Of a stretch of DNA of 64,000 nt, positions 44,901 to 53,695 are shown piece by piece. The notes below the pieces were generated by a model. It was not told the DNA's origin. It did not search any database and was given only the letters and a program-made list of their open reading frames with translations. Every line of letters starts with the position of its first letter. Position 1 is the stretch's first letter. A program made the position numbers and the translations under genes. The stretch is from Bacteroides graminisolvens DSM 19988 = JCM 15093. Lineage in GTDB: Bacteria; Bacteroidota; Bacteroidia; Bacteroidales; Bacteroidaceae. The stretch covers positions 1-64,000 of the forward strand of contig NZ_ATZI01000008.1 in NCBI RefSeq assembly GCF_000428125.1, read 5' to 3'.

Positions 44901-45297
44901 TTGCGGAAGTTTTGCTGTCTTTCTGATTGGACCGAAATATGAGAATCTGTCTGTCGGAAATTTCATAACTCAACGAACTTCCTTTCAGCAATTGAGTCAT
45001 TATTTCGTTGATGGAACCCGAAGTGATGTTAAGCGTAACGGGTTTATCGAGGTTTACACTCTCCGTATTGTATACAAACACGAACTTGCTTTGCTGCTCT
45101 ATTAAAGTCAGCACTTCTTTGATGGGCTTGTTAGCCACTTTGATAATTATATCACCCGATTTTGTTACTTCGGTGGGATTGGAAGTTGCATATGCATTGG
45201 TCACATTTGCACTTAGGAAAAACAAAATATAACTTGCAACCATCAGTCTGTTACAAATAAATTTTGTATACTTGCAGAAATAATGTTTTTTGTTCAT
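41995..45297 (-). CDS. SusC-like TonB-dependent transporter with STN signalling domain
   Basis: The product has 1100 residues from ATG at 45297. Order: signal peptide; STN domain (about 50-120, IIIKVANKPIKEVLTLIEQQ); carboxypeptidase-like domain (GTVLDENGEALIGVNVQVKG); TonB box/plug region (LNEVVVVGYGTMKKSDLTGS, then DDIESIDILKDASATAIYG); and a large beta-barrel ending in SLGVSIDF. The STN domain is the part that touches a FecR anti-sigma factor, and fecR lies just upstream. It imports oligosaccharides with SusD. Confidence 0.93.
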   Translation of the reverse strand: MNKKHYFCKYTKFICNRLMVASYILFFLSANVTNAYATSNPTEVTKSGDIIIKVANKPIKEVLTLIEQQSKFVFVYNTESVNLDKPVTLNITSGSINEIMTQLLKGSSLSYEISDRQILIFRSNQKDSKTSAKMLSSGTVLDENGEALIGVNVQVKGETSGTITDIDGKYSLNVPAGKSLVFSYVGYKRLEMKAQSQMKVEMQSDAELLNEVVVVGYGTMKKSDLTGSVSGVKAKDFNTGLVSSPSQLIQGRVAGVNITNNGGEPGGGVTIRVRGSNSIRSGQDPLYVVDGVPLDASDDLQPSGASTTGIGSTGSKNPLNFLNPDDIESIDILKDASATAIYGARGANGVIMITTKKGSEGQAKVSYSAYASVSELPNEYEVLSADQYRAFASEKGITIDDGGASTNWQDEIFRTALSHNHNLAVSGGGKKGNYRASLSFQDQEGIIKKSGMKKYTGRFYLSQKTFNDKLLFEASLMATRTKDKRAPLGQSGGYEGDLLLTALKVNPTYPIFNEDGTYYQKSQDVRNPVAMIDLTNDNTETDRILANVTGTLDLWKGLKYKMNVAFDETKASRKVTQDKQLIYMSDKGTANINNVEASNFLIENYLTYDFKVKDIHKFNLLAGHSYQKFRNYWYGFSETGFDIDNIDYLYDLSFGKNTDITGTSNITVNELQSFFGRVNYNLLDKYLLTANFRVDGSTKFGENNKYGFFPSAAFAWRMSEEQFIKNLNVFDNLKLRLSWGITGNQEIPNKISQIKLGSTDGAVLDGGTTVTQGVTLTRTPNPDLKWERTEQINIGFDFAILKNRLSGTFDFFSKTTKDVLLQVYSISPAPTTQVWSNVPDMKIVNNGFEVGLNGVIIDTKVWRWNAGVNFSSITNKVKNLPMSSITTGNPSGPGITGFSSQIIKSGYPIGTFWGYNFLGFDENGKSIYEKDADGKVVEKCIGNAQPDFSLNFNTSVAWKNFDVSLYFNSVVGNDIYNNLANVIDNLSMFSKGSNTTVHATQTNEAFNNVLDYSSRYIEDGSYLRLSSATLGYTVPLKNKRYISNLRFTLTGNNLFVITGYSGYDPEVNSNRTSNGVPALGIGWTNYPMARSYSLGVSIDF

Positions 45298-45414
45298 TAT
45301 TGATAGATTTTGGTTATTAAAAACATTTAGAATCAAAGTCGGGGGCTGAGAAATATTCGCACTATTTCTTGGCCCTTCTGGTTTTTGGTGTGCTCACGTC
45401 ATAGGCATATCTTT

Positions 45415-46494
45415 TTAAGGTTTCTCTTTCGTTATTTTAATTGTTCTCTGTTCTTTTGTGATAGTTACCTGCGCAATGCGACTGATATTTTCCAATACTT
45501 CGTTCAACGATACGCTGATATCTAATTTTCCGCTGATGTGTATACTCTCCATTTCTTTCCAATTATAGCTGAAAGCTATGCCGTAGTGTGCTTCTATGGT
45601 TTTCAGCACTTCGGCAAGCGACTGGCTATCCATTATCAGCAGGTTTTCTTTCCAGGCAATGGCGGGTAATACATTTACGTTCTCGGCTACATGTGCAGAG
45701 GCGGTTGTTTTATTATATATAAATTTTTGATTGGGCACCATGATAACCGATTCTCCTTGTTCCGGAGTTACTTGTACGGAACCCTTAACCAGCAAGACTG
45801 ATTGTTCGCCGGAGTGGGGGTAGGCAACTACCAGAAACTCTGTTCCCAATACACTAATATCCATATAGTTTGTTTGGGTGATAAAGCGTTTGTGCTTATT
45901 TGGCGCAATCTGCATGTAGGCTTCTCCTTCCAGTTTTACCTCTCGTTTGTCTTTCTTGAAATGGAACGGAAAAATAAATTTGGATTGCTCTCTGAGTATA
46001 ATCTTCGAGTTGTCCGCCAATACGATTTGTGCACGCTTGTTCTTGGGTACAGCAAGTTGCATGTACATTTCTTTATCCTGCGGAACGGATAGTTTAAACG
46101 AAGAATTACCGGCTGTTTTTATTTCAAGCTGATTGCTTGAGGGGAGGCAGTAAATTTCCACTTGTTCTCCCAATTCAATTTGCTGATCGCCGAAATACAA
46201 TCGGGTATTTCTCAAGGTGTCGATGTCAACCAAAGCCGACAGGCGGTTGTATGGGATGTTTGTGAAAGAATTCTGGTATACCACAATGGAGACTGTTATC
46301 AAAACAAGAGTAATAGATGCTGCTACATACCAATTCCTGAGGTGAGCAACAGATCGCTTCTTCCCTGTAGTTCTGCGTTCGATGTCTGTCCACATCACAC
46401 GCTTTTCTTCAGCACTGAGTCTGGGTTCTGCCTTTTTCAGTATGCGATAGGACGTTTCTGAAAAAAGGGGATTGTCTTTGGATTTGTTTTCCAT
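45415..46494 (-). CDS. FecR-type anti-sigma factor
   Basis: The product has 359 residues. It has a cytosolic N-terminal part, one membrane helix (about 53-73, YVAASITLVLITVSIVVYQ), a periplasmic FecR domain (QIVLADNSKIILREQSKFIF, VKLEGEAYMQIA, YMDISVLGTEFLVVAYP) and a C-terminal DUF4974 domain (LAEVLKTIEAHYGIAFSYNW). It senses SusC occupancy and controls an ECF sigma factor. No sigma gene is adjacent; the best candidate is at 35989-36600. Confidence 0.9.
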   Translation of the reverse strand: MENKSKDNPLFSETSYRILKKAEPRLSAEEKRVMWTDIERRTTGKKRSVAHLRNWYVAASITLVLITVSIVVYQNSFTNIPYNRLSALVDIDTLRNTRLYFGDQQIELGEQVEIYCLPSSNQLEIKTAGNSSFKLSVPQDKEMYMQLAVPKNKRAQIVLADNSKIILREQSKFIFPFHFKKDKREVKLEGEAYMQIAPNKHKRFITQTNYMDISVLGTEFLVVAYPHSGEQSVLLVKGSVQVTPEQGESVIMVPNQKFIYNKTTASAHVAENVNVLPAIAWKENLLIMDSQSLAEVLKTIEAHYGIAFSYNWKEMESIHISGKLDISVSLNEVLENISRIAQVTITKEQRTIKITKEKP

Positions 46495-46582
46495 ATTCCG
46501 GTGCGTATTAATTGTCTCTATAACCCATACAGGTCATCGGTTGCTTTTGTACTCAATACCAACTGTTTTTTTTGGGAAAATA

Positions 46583-46633
46583 AAAAAGCACTGTTACCAA
46601 CTTACTCCTTTCAGTTTGGTAACAGTGCTTTTT
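46583..46633. terminator. 18-bp hairpin terminator
   Basis: AAAAAGCACTGTTACCAA (46583-46600) pairs perfectly with 46616-46633; A and T runs on both sides make it bidirectional. It ends the deaminase transcript before fecR. Confidence 0.8.
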
Positions 46634-46650
46634 CGGAATGAACCGTTCGG

Positions 46651-47118
46651 TTAATATTCTACTTTATCGTCCTTATCGGTCCAACGTTCGAATGCCTTGA
46701 TTGCTTCATCTCTGAGTAAAACTTCAGAAGGGAGCTTCCTTTCGGATGGCTTTAAATCGAGTTCGTCATAAATGAACGAATCATCAAAGCCTATGTTTTT
46801 GGCATCTGTTTTATTATTGGCGTAATACATTTTATCTAAACGGGCCCAGTATATAGCTCCCAAACACATGGGACAAGGTTCGCAGGAAGTATATATTTCA
46901 TAACCGCTTAAATTAAATGTGTTTAATTGAGAGGTGGCTGCGCGTATGGCGCTTACTTCAGCGTGAGCGGTGGGGTCACATGATGCGGTTACTCTGTTAA
47001 CTCCCGTTGCTACAATCTCTCCGTCTTTTGCTATCACAGCACCAAAAGGACCGCCTCCATTTTCAATATTTTCTTTGGAAAGCTCAATGGCTTTCCTCAT
47101 AAGTTCTTCTTTCGTCAT
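46651..47118 (-). CDS. Guanine / nucleoside deaminase
   Basis: The product has 155 residues. It is a zinc-dependent cytidine-deaminase-fold enzyme with HAEVSAIRA (zinc His and catalytic Glu) and EPCPMC (two zinc Cys). The segment YYANNKTDAKNIGFDDSFIY is typical of guanine deaminases of the small bacterial type, converting guanine to xanthine. Length matches that family. A tRNA adenosine deaminase is less likely given this C-terminal half. Confidence 0.85.
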   Translation of the reverse strand: MTKEELMRKAIELSKENIENGGGPFGAVIAKDGEIVATGVNRVTASCDPTAHAEVSAIRAATSQLNTFNLSGYEIYTSCEPCPMCLGAIYWARLDKMYYANNKTDAKNIGFDDSFIYDELDLKPSERKLPSEVLLRDEAIKAFERWTDKDDKVEY

Positions 47119-47172
47119 TTGCTAATTCATCATTTTATTGTTCACCGGCAAACGTACGAAAAAAAACTGTAG

Positions 47173-48057
47173 TTACCAATACCACACCAGTCCGAAACTT
47201 ACCGGATTCCAATCGGGACCTTTATCTTTTTCGAATAAACTGATTGGAGAATACCGAAGGTAAGCGCCGATGTCATCGAAACCAACCTGGGCTAAAAGAT
47301 TAAGTCCGACGGGTCTTACATTCAGGTCTTTGCCTAATGTGTGTCCGTGACCTTCATATTCAGCTTTTGATTTTACCCAGCAACGAATTTCGGCTTCAGC
47401 TCCGAGTGAAGCAAATATCGGACCTTTGTTGCCACACTTGCTTTGCCACTCAAGCAATAACGGAATGCGGAAATGGTTGTAGCGCAAGCGGCTCTGACTG
47501 TATTCTATTCCTTGAGAAGGAGCAACAAGCACGGTTGCATTTCCTATTTTTTCGAATCCTTTGTTTCCGTCAACTCGAAAAGAGGTGTAACCAAATCCTA
47601 ACCCGGTGGTTAATCCCCAATGGCGGTCGGCACTTAACACGAAAGAGCCTTGAAACAGGTTTAATCCGATTTCCCATGATTTAGAGCTAACCAAATCAAT
47701 ACCGTTGGCATTGTTGAAACTCAGGTTGTCGGCTAAATTGGTATAACCCATATATAAACCGGCATAATGAGGATCAAAATGGCCGTACGATTTCTTTGAT
47801 TTACTAAAAGGCACCGCCAACTCAAATCTTCTTTCCGTACTCTGGCCATCCATGTATACCCCTTCGAATATTTGGTCGTTTTCAATGGTGTCACCGTGGC
47901 TTGATTGTTCGTAGAGTTTTACTTTAATCTTACCATTCCCTTCTTTGATACTAATCTTTCTGCCGTTTACATAAAGGGTTGTATCTTTGGCAGTGTTCTC
48001 TTGTGCGATGCCTGCTACCGGTATCAATAACAGGCACAATAATAGGAGCTTCTTCAT
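47173..48057 (-). CDS. Outer-membrane beta-barrel protein
   Basis: The product has 294 residues with signal peptide (MKKLLLLCLLLIPVAGIAQ). After a short strand-rich linker it has eight or more amphipathic strands (for example HYAGLYMGYTNLADNLSFNN, HWGLTTGLGFGYTSF) and ends in WYW, an aromatic C-terminus fit for barrel assembly. It resembles small PorT/OmpW-like barrels. It is last in a sigma/anti-sigma operon and may be one of its envelope-stress targets. Confidence 0.75.
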   Translation of the reverse strand: MKKLLLLCLLLIPVAGIAQENTAKDTTLYVNGRKISIKEGNGKIKVKLYEQSSHGDTIENDQIFEGVYMDGQSTERRFELAVPFSKSKKSYGHFDPHYAGLYMGYTNLADNLSFNNANGIDLVSSKSWEIGLNLFQGSFVLSADRHWGLTTGLGFGYTSFRVDGNKGFEKIGNATVLVAPSQGIEYSQSRLRYNHFRIPLLLEWQSKCGNKGPIFASLGAEAEIRCWVKSKAEYEGHGHTLGKDLNVRPVGLNLLAQVGFDDIGAYLRYSPISLFEKDKGPDWNPVSFGLVWYW

Positions 48058-48078
48058 AATAGTTTTTTTATATCATTA

Positions 48079-48525
48079 TTAGTTTTTCTTCATAAACAAC
48101 ATCGTTACCAGATCATCGGCTTCCAACTCTCCTTCAATGTAAATCAGCGTTGCCGATTGTTTGGCATTTGTTTTAAACAAGATGAAGCGGTTGATCTCGT
48201 CTTTTAGTTGAGGCAGTTGATAATATCCGGATTGAATTTCACCTCCCGAAATAACTTCTTTTACTTTCTTAGCCTTTTTCTTATCGGCTTCGAGGCAACG
48301 CAGAATGAAAGGCAGTTCGTCACTTGCATTCTTGAACGTGATACTTTTATAGAGTGTCATTTCATAAGACTCAACTATCTCATTAGACAGCTCTACCATT
48401 GTTACCCCTTTTTGTTTCCCGTATTTTTGGAAAACAGAGGCAATCTGCAATCCTTGCTGGGCATAGATGCTCGATGTGCAGCTCAGTAAGGCTATTATAC
48501 ATAGTAACCGAATGACTTTACTCAT
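48079..48525 (-). CDS. Secreted DUF6108-like protein
   Basis: The product has 148 residues with signal peptide (MSKVIRLLCIIALLSCTSSI then YAQ). The mature part is basic in the middle (EADKKKAKKVKEVISGG) and ends in a GELEADDLV segment. It resembles a Bacteroides-specific unknown family (I recall DUF6108); the function is unknown. It lies between the anti-sigma and barrel genes, co-directional, with small gaps. Confidence 0.65.
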   Translation of the reverse strand: MSKVIRLLCIIALLSCTSSIYAQQGLQIASVFQKYGKQKGVTMVELSNEIVESYEMTLYKSITFKNASDELPFILRCLEADKKKAKKVKEVISGGEIQSGYYQLPQLKDEINRFILFKTNAKQSATLIYIEGELEADDLVTMLFMKKN

Positions 48526-48554
48526 AATTCTACTTCTTTATAATCAGATTTTCA

Positions 48555-48977
48555 TTATTCATTAAATAAGCTGGCAAAAACTTCGTCCTCACTAATTGCT
48601 ACATCCTGAAAAGCAGCCTGTGCCTCTTCCTTTGCCAATTGAGCATCGGTATATCTCTTCCCGTCAATAATAACATAGCAATCTGTGTTATTGCTGTAAT
48701 ACTTATACATTCCTGCCACAGTTATTGCCAGCAGCAGACCTGCCGCTATGCCACTTGCCACATACCAACCATGCTTCTTGGTTTTGCGAACAGAAAGGGT
48801 GGTTGGTTTATTGTTCTTATTTTGCTCAATTTCCTGCTCAAAATAGGCAAACAGGGGACGATAAACTTTCAAGTGATCAGGAATCGGCTCTTCAGCGAAG
48901 AAACGTCTCAGGTAACGTTCCTCTTCAGAGGTTGTCGCTCCTTCAAAATACTTGTTTATAAGACTATCTATATTCAT
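48555..48977 (-). CDS. Single-pass membrane protein, likely anti-sigma factor
   Basis: The product has 140 residues. A cytosolic N-terminus with EERYLRRFFAEEPIPDHLKV is followed by one membrane helix (about 72-91, YVASGIAAGLLLAITVAGMY) and a short acidic periplasmic tail. The ATG overlaps the sigma stop by 4 nt (ATGA). This layout is usual for anti-sigma partners. Confidence 0.7.
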   Translation of the reverse strand: MNIDSLINKYFEGATTSEEERYLRRFFAEEPIPDHLKVYRPLFAYFEQEIEQNKNNKPTTLSVRKTKKHGWYVASGIAAGLLLAITVAGMYKYYSNNTDCYVIIDGKRYTDAQLAKEEAQAAFQDVAISEDEVFASLFNE

Positions 48978-49480
48978 GTTTCACTCATTTTAATTTTCAG
49001 ATAAATATCTCTCACTTTTTTTCTGGCTCTGGAGAGATTGCTGCGAATAGATTCGGAACTGCATCCGGTAATTTGCGCAATTTCTTCTGTCTCATACTCT
49101 TCAATATCTTTCATCCGGATAATTGTTTGCTGCAAAGTGGGTAATGAACTTATGATTTCGCGCATCAGGCGTATCTCATCATTTCCTTCTAAGACTCGTT
49201 CCGGATTCACGGTTTGACTGACTACCGGCACCTGATCCAGTGAAACCTGATCTGTTCTCTTGCTTCTCCACATGTCCATGCATAAGTTGTGGGTAATGCG
49301 AACAGCCAATGCTTCAATGCTATTGTACTCTTCCAGCTTTTGCCGTATGTTCCACAGTTTCAACATTACCTCCTGCACAACATCCTCAGCGTCTGAGGAG
49401 TCGTCGGTCAGCTTGCGTGCATAGTTCAGTAACTTGCCCCTGAGCGGTACTACGGTTATTTTAAACTGATTGAGTTCCAT
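48974..49480 (-). CDS. ECF sigma factor
   Basis: The product has 168 residues. Region 2 (LLNYARKLTDDSSDAEDVVQ EV) and region 4 (LPTLQQTIIRMKDIEEYETE, then CSSESIRSNLSRARKKVRD) are clear. It heads the operon sigma, anti-sigma, DUF, beta-barrel, pointing to an envelope-linked regulon and likely autoregulation. Confidence 0.88.
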   Translation of the reverse strand: MELNQFKITVVPLRGKLLNYARKLTDDSSDAEDVVQEVMLKLWNIRQKLEEYNSIEALAVRITHNLCMDMWRSKRTDQVSLDQVPVVSQTVNPERVLEGNDEIRLMREIISSLPTLQQTIIRMKDIEEYETEEIAQITGCSSESIRSNLSRARKKVRDIYLKIKMSET

Positions 49481-49649
49481 TTATATAGATAAGACGCACG
49501 AGTTAGTGAAACGTGACATGGGAAACTACTTTTTTTTAAAAAGAAACGCTGCAATGTGCGTGTAGCCAATAAAAGGAGGCTAACAGGCAGATTGCAGCGT
49601 TGTATTAGGTGCTTTCTATCAAAAGAAATGTAGCTGTGCTATTGTCTTT

Positions 49650-50642
49650 TTATAATTTTCCGAGGATCTTATCCATCACCCAGTTTGTTGTGGTGGCGCT
49701 TTCGCCATCGCAAGTGCAGATTGATTTTCCTAAAAGATGGTCGACTACTGCCTGAATAAGCGGTTGCTGAACATGCTCGGGGTTGGGAACCACAATTTCT
49801 TCGCGTCCGTTAACCGTGTGCAGTGCAATGGGGTCATACGTAAAAGTAGAAAAGCAAATCATACCTTTGTCGCCTATGATCTCAATACGGTCTTCTTTGG
49901 CCGACTCATGAGCTACAAAACACCACGAACCGGAACCTACGAGACCGGAATCAAACTGGAAGCAGGCACTCAGCGTATCTTCCGCCGGGTATAGCCCTCC
50001 ACGGTTGCTTTTGTAACCGTTGGCTTCGAGTATACAGCCAAAAATATCCTGAAGCAAATCGAGCTGGTGAGGAGCTAAGTCATAGAAATATCCGCCACCC
50101 GAAATATCGGGTTGCACGCGCCAAGGTAAATTGTTCTTGTTATAATCTAAATCATACGGAGGTTGGGCAAAACGAATTTGTATGTTAATCACATTACCGA
50201 TTACTTGATTTTGCACCAACTCCTTAACCTTCATGAAGTACGGCATGTAGCGCCTGTAGTAGGCCACAAAACAAGGAACGCCCGTTTCTCTTGAGATGCG
50301 GTTTATGCGTGTGCACTCCTCGTACGTAACTGCCATAGGCTTTTCAACATACACCGGTTTGCCGGCTTTCATAGCCATGATGGCATAGGTAGCATGTGAA
50401 GAAGGAGGGGTAGCTATGTAAACGGCATTTACATCCGGATCTTCTATCAGCGACAAGGCATCATCATACCATTTGGGAATGTTTCTTTTCTCGGCATAAG
50501 CTTGCGCTTTGGCACCATCACGACTCATGACGGCAACAACTTCAGAACCTTCAATCTTCTTAAAAGCCGGGCCGCTTTTTTGTTCGGTTACGTTACCGCA
50601 ACCTATAAAGCCCCATTTGATTACTTTATTGCTCATATTCAT
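49650..50642 (-). CDS. Gfo/Idh/MocA-family oxidoreductase
   Basis: The product has 330 residues from ATG at 50642 (AGAGG ten bases upstream); a second ATG at 50636 is possible. The N-terminal Rossmann fold has KWGFIGCGNVTEQKSGPAF and later VYVEKPMAVTYEEC, the EKP motif of this family. The C-terminal domain has GGYFYDLAPHQLDL, with the catalytic His region. These enzymes oxidise or reduce sugars or inositols with NAD(P). The substrate cannot be read from sequence. No sugar genes are adjacent. Confidence 0.88.
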   Translation of the reverse strand: MNMSNKVIKWGFIGCGNVTEQKSGPAFKKIEGSEVVAVMSRDGAKAQAYAEKRNIPKWYDDALSLIEDPDVNAVYIATPPSSHATYAIMAMKAGKPVYVEKPMAVTYEECTRINRISRETGVPCFVAYYRRYMPYFMKVKELVQNQVIGNVINIQIRFAQPPYDLDYNKNNLPWRVQPDISGGGYFYDLAPHQLDLLQDIFGCILEANGYKSNRGGLYPAEDTLSACFQFDSGLVGSGSWCFVAHESAKEDRIEIIGDKGMICFSTFTYDPIALHTVNGREEIVVPNPEHVQQPLIQAVVDHLLGKSICTCDGESATTTNWVMDKILGKL

Positions 50643-50707
50643 GTATTTATTACCTCTTTGCAAATATATACAAAAATATCCAATTCGGGGCATCGTGACA
50701 GGCGAAG

Positions 50708-51538
50708 CTAGTCCTTTTTGTAGTAACTGCGATAGATCTTTTTGAAATCTTTGGTTTTCATGAAACTCTTTATCCAGTTATTCAGACTATCGCGCAAGGC
50801 AGGTGATTGTTTGCTCACCGCCCAGGAATTGAATTGATTGAAACTGATGCCCGTACTAATGTCTATTTGAGGAAACGAGTCGACGGAGGCGCGTGCTATT
50901 TCTTCATCGCATACGGCATAATCAATGTCACCGTGTTCAACCATCGCCAGAAGTTGTTCCGTTCCGTATTTATCAACCTCTTTGATGTAAATAGTATCTC
51001 CAATTTCGTTGCCCAAGTTTTTGATGCGCATCACTGCCGGCGAGCCTTTAATGAGGTGCAGGGTTTTGCCGGCAAGACCCAGCTGACTGGTTATTGCCAC
51101 TTTGCCATCGGCCAGTTTGCGTTGCACCAATACTTGTTTGCTGAGGCTGATGGGAGCGGTGAACAAGAGCGAATCCTTAAACTCACTAGTTGTTTGTATG
51201 CCATAGGCTATTACATCAAAGGTTCCATTGGCCAGACCTTGCAAACGCTTTTCGAAACTCATTTCGGGAATAATTTCAGCTTTCAACTCCTTACTACGCG
51301 CAAAAGCCTGAATTAACTCGTAGTTAAAACCGGCCATGCTATCACCTGTTGCAAAGTAGCTCACAGAATTATATTCCGTTGCAACACGGATAACTCCTTC
51401 GGCACTGATTGCAGCATAGTCACGCGGTTGTGGATGAGGCGACTTATCCCTAAACCAGAAAAAGGAGATGAGACTGCATACCAAACCTAGCAGGAGGTAT
51501 TTCATCCATTTTGTTTGGGTTAAGCTTAATTTAATCAT
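50708..51538 (-). CDS. Membrane-anchored solute-binding (SBP_bac_3/MltF-like) protein
   Basis: The product has 276 residues. One N-terminal membrane helix (MKYLLLGLVCSLISFFWF) precedes a periplasmic-binding domain with VIRVATEYNSVSYF and FDVIAYGIQTTSEFKDSLLF. It resembles the N-terminal half of MltF but lacks the lytic transglycosylase domain. The start overlaps the end of the upstream porin gene by 8 nt, so they are coupled. A role in sensing or cell-wall fragment binding is possible. Confidence 0.75.
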   Translation of the reverse strand: MIKLSLTQTKWMKYLLLGLVCSLISFFWFRDKSPHPQPRDYAAISAEGVIRVATEYNSVSYFATGDSMAGFNYELIQAFARSKELKAEIIPEMSFEKRLQGLANGTFDVIAYGIQTTSEFKDSLLFTAPISLSKQVLVQRKLADGKVAITSQLGLAGKTLHLIKGSPAVMRIKNLGNEIGDTIYIKEVDKYGTEQLLAMVEHGDIDYAVCDEEIARASVDSFPQIDISTGISFNQFNSWAVSKQSPALRDSLNNWIKSFMKTKDFKKIYRSYYKKD

Positions 51539-53546
51539 AGAAGTTCCATGATAATCCCAGTTTCAACATACGCGGGTTGATGGGGTAGTGCGGAGAAAGG
51601 AATGAATTGGCATTACTCATCATACCCTGATTAACATGATACATCATCACGAAAAAGCGAGTGCGCTTTAACTGTAGATTGGCATACACATTCACAATGG
51701 GATAACCGCCTATGTCCACCTGATCATCATCGGCTTGCAAATGATATTGCTGAATGGCAGGCGTGTAAGCCGGTGCTTTATACTTGCTGAAGTACCTTAC
51801 GTCGGCTCCCAATTGTACGCTTAATACTTTTTTGGCTAACTTTGTTTCGATGTACAAGTTGTGGTACAATGACAATTGCGGCAGAGGCAGAATCTTTTCG
51901 TTGCTAGTTTTCTGCCACGTTACTTCATTGTCAAGATGTAAAATACCCAATTTGAAATCTTGGTTTAATGTAGCCGAAATTACCTGAATGTTTTCGCCTG
52001 CTTGTGCCGGCAATGCGTTTTGATTGAGGTAAGTATAGTTTTTAATGTTTTCAACACCCGCTTTCAGATTGGTCCTCCATCTTTGAATGTTTAACTCTCC
52101 TTCCACTCTGGAACGGAATTCTTTGTCGAACTCATTGTCCCAATAGAAATGGTTGGAGTGATAGTGGCGCAGATAGAACGCAGGCAGTGTATTACTGATA
52201 GCTGCCCGGGCGATGAAACTTACCGTATCCTTCCATAAGCGGAAGTTCAAATCTAAATCTCCCTTTAGTTTAAACTGCCCAATGGCCTTTTCAAGCATAC
52301 CTGCTTCGCCGTTGATGGTATAGTGCAGCACGTTGCCCTGTCTTTTTGAAAGCTGTCCACCGATGAAGACTTCCTGTTCGTTGTACTTATCAACTGTTGC
52401 CGAATCGGAGTTCATTAAATTGTACCGGTTGTATTTATGCGAAATGTAAGCGGTGAGTCCGGCTTTCGCATATTTGTTGAAGCCTTCCATCAGCTCGATG
52501 CCAAAGGTGTTTTTGATGCCAAAGTAAGTGGTTGAGTCGTTGCTTACCAAACTTCCCGTATTAATATAAGTATTGGAATAAAAATCTTCGGGTTCGGAGT
52601 TTGATATAAACCGATGAGAAGCTCTTTCAACCTTCATGGTATGTATGAAACTGGTAACGGGAACATAACGATCTACCGTATCGTTCTCCACTCCGCTGGC
52701 CTTTTTCGTAAATCCCAGGTTGTATCGGTGTGTAAGGAAAACATAGAATTTCTTATTGCGATTCCACGTTTCCTCCAGATTGGTAGGAATGCTGCTTGCT
52801 TCGTACTCCTTTTTACCTTCAGCCATTTCTTCGGGGGCGGTAATGTACCTGTCGTCTGTTATACCTCCGTTCTCGGCCATTTTCATGTAATAGTTATTGT
52901 ATACCAAGTGTGCCTGATACCTGTCACCAATGTAACTGCCGAAGAGGCCGCCGTTGAAGAGCGAGGTCGATTGACTATTATATAATCCTCGTCCGTAAAG
53001 GTAGTCAATGTTGAATCCGAAAGCCAACCGTTTATTGACATTGACTGAGAAATATGATTTGAAGCGTTCTTCACCGTCAAGTTTGCTTCCTGCCTTATAA
53101 TAGGTAAGGTTGGTATATGGTACGTTGCTGTTTGTGAACTTAAAATCCCACGGGTTCTGGTAGAAACTAGAGAAAGGATCTATGAACATAGACTCTGACG
53201 CTTGCGGCCGCTCAAAGAAAAGACGTGATAAACGGGGGGCACCTAAGTTTCCTAAATAGTTATAATGCCCTTTCACTCCCTCAACCAGATTGGTGTTTTG
53301 AAAGTGATGAAACAATGTGTCTACCTGAATAGGCAATACAGTACCCAATTCTTCACTCACATTCCACATGTACAGCTTGGGCGGAACACTTTGTACTTCC
53401 ACATTCGAACTGTCTTTTTGCGTGCGCATGGCCGGATCAATCTGATTGCCGTATTGGTCAAACTGAGAGTTCTGGTCGGTTTGAGCTTGCAAATGGTTAT
53501 GCGCTAGTATACCGATTAATATGTATGTAAACAGGAATCTTTTCAT
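51531..53546 (-). CDS. Putative porin
   Basis: The product has 671 residues from ATG at 53546, which starts signal peptide MKRFLFTYILIGILAHNHLQ. It is rich in long beta-strands with alternating residues (RLAFGFNIDYLYGRGLYNSQ, RYQAHLVYNNYYMKMAENGG) and ends LGLSWNFYD. It matches the large Bacteroidota putative-porin family. It is co-transcribed with the solute-binding protein. Confidence 0.78.
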   Translation of the reverse strand: MKRFLFTYILIGILAHNHLQAQTDQNSQFDQYGNQIDPAMRTQKDSSNVEVQSVPPKLYMWNVSEELGTVLPIQVDTLFHHFQNTNLVEGVKGHYNYLGNLGAPRLSRLFFERPQASESMFIDPFSSFYQNPWDFKFTNSNVPYTNLTYYKAGSKLDGEERFKSYFSVNVNKRLAFGFNIDYLYGRGLYNSQSTSLFNGGLFGSYIGDRYQAHLVYNNYYMKMAENGGITDDRYITAPEEMAEGKKEYEASSIPTNLEETWNRNKKFYVFLTHRYNLGFTKKASGVENDTVDRYVPVTSFIHTMKVERASHRFISNSEPEDFYSNTYINTGSLVSNDSTTYFGIKNTFGIELMEGFNKYAKAGLTAYISHKYNRYNLMNSDSATVDKYNEQEVFIGGQLSKRQGNVLHYTINGEAGMLEKAIGQFKLKGDLDLNFRLWKDTVSFIARAAISNTLPAFYLRHYHSNHFYWDNEFDKEFRSRVEGELNIQRWRTNLKAGVENIKNYTYLNQNALPAQAGENIQVISATLNQDFKLGILHLDNEVTWQKTSNEKILPLPQLSLYHNLYIETKLAKKVLSVQLGADVRYFSKYKAPAYTPAIQQYHLQADDDQVDIGGYPIVNVYANLQLKRTRFFVMMYHVNQGMMSNANSFLSPHYPINPRMLKLGLSWNFYD

Positions 53547-53642
53547 AATTAGCGGCAAATATACAATAAAAAATAATTTGTCAGCAGAAAAGCGAAGCGT
53601 ATTAACTTCAATTATCGCTTTGATGCAGGGCTACAAACAATA

Positions 53643-53669
53643 GCGCCCGGACTTTTAAAAGCCGGGCGC
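53643..53669 (-). terminator. GC-rich hairpin after the Vor operon
   Basis: GCGCCCGG (53643-53650) pairs with CCGGGCGC (53662-53669), with a self-complementary TTTTAAAA-type core between. It sits 27 nt past the gamma-subunit stop. Confidence 0.55.
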
Positions 53670-53695
53670 AATGAGAACAGCAGATACCTGCCTTC

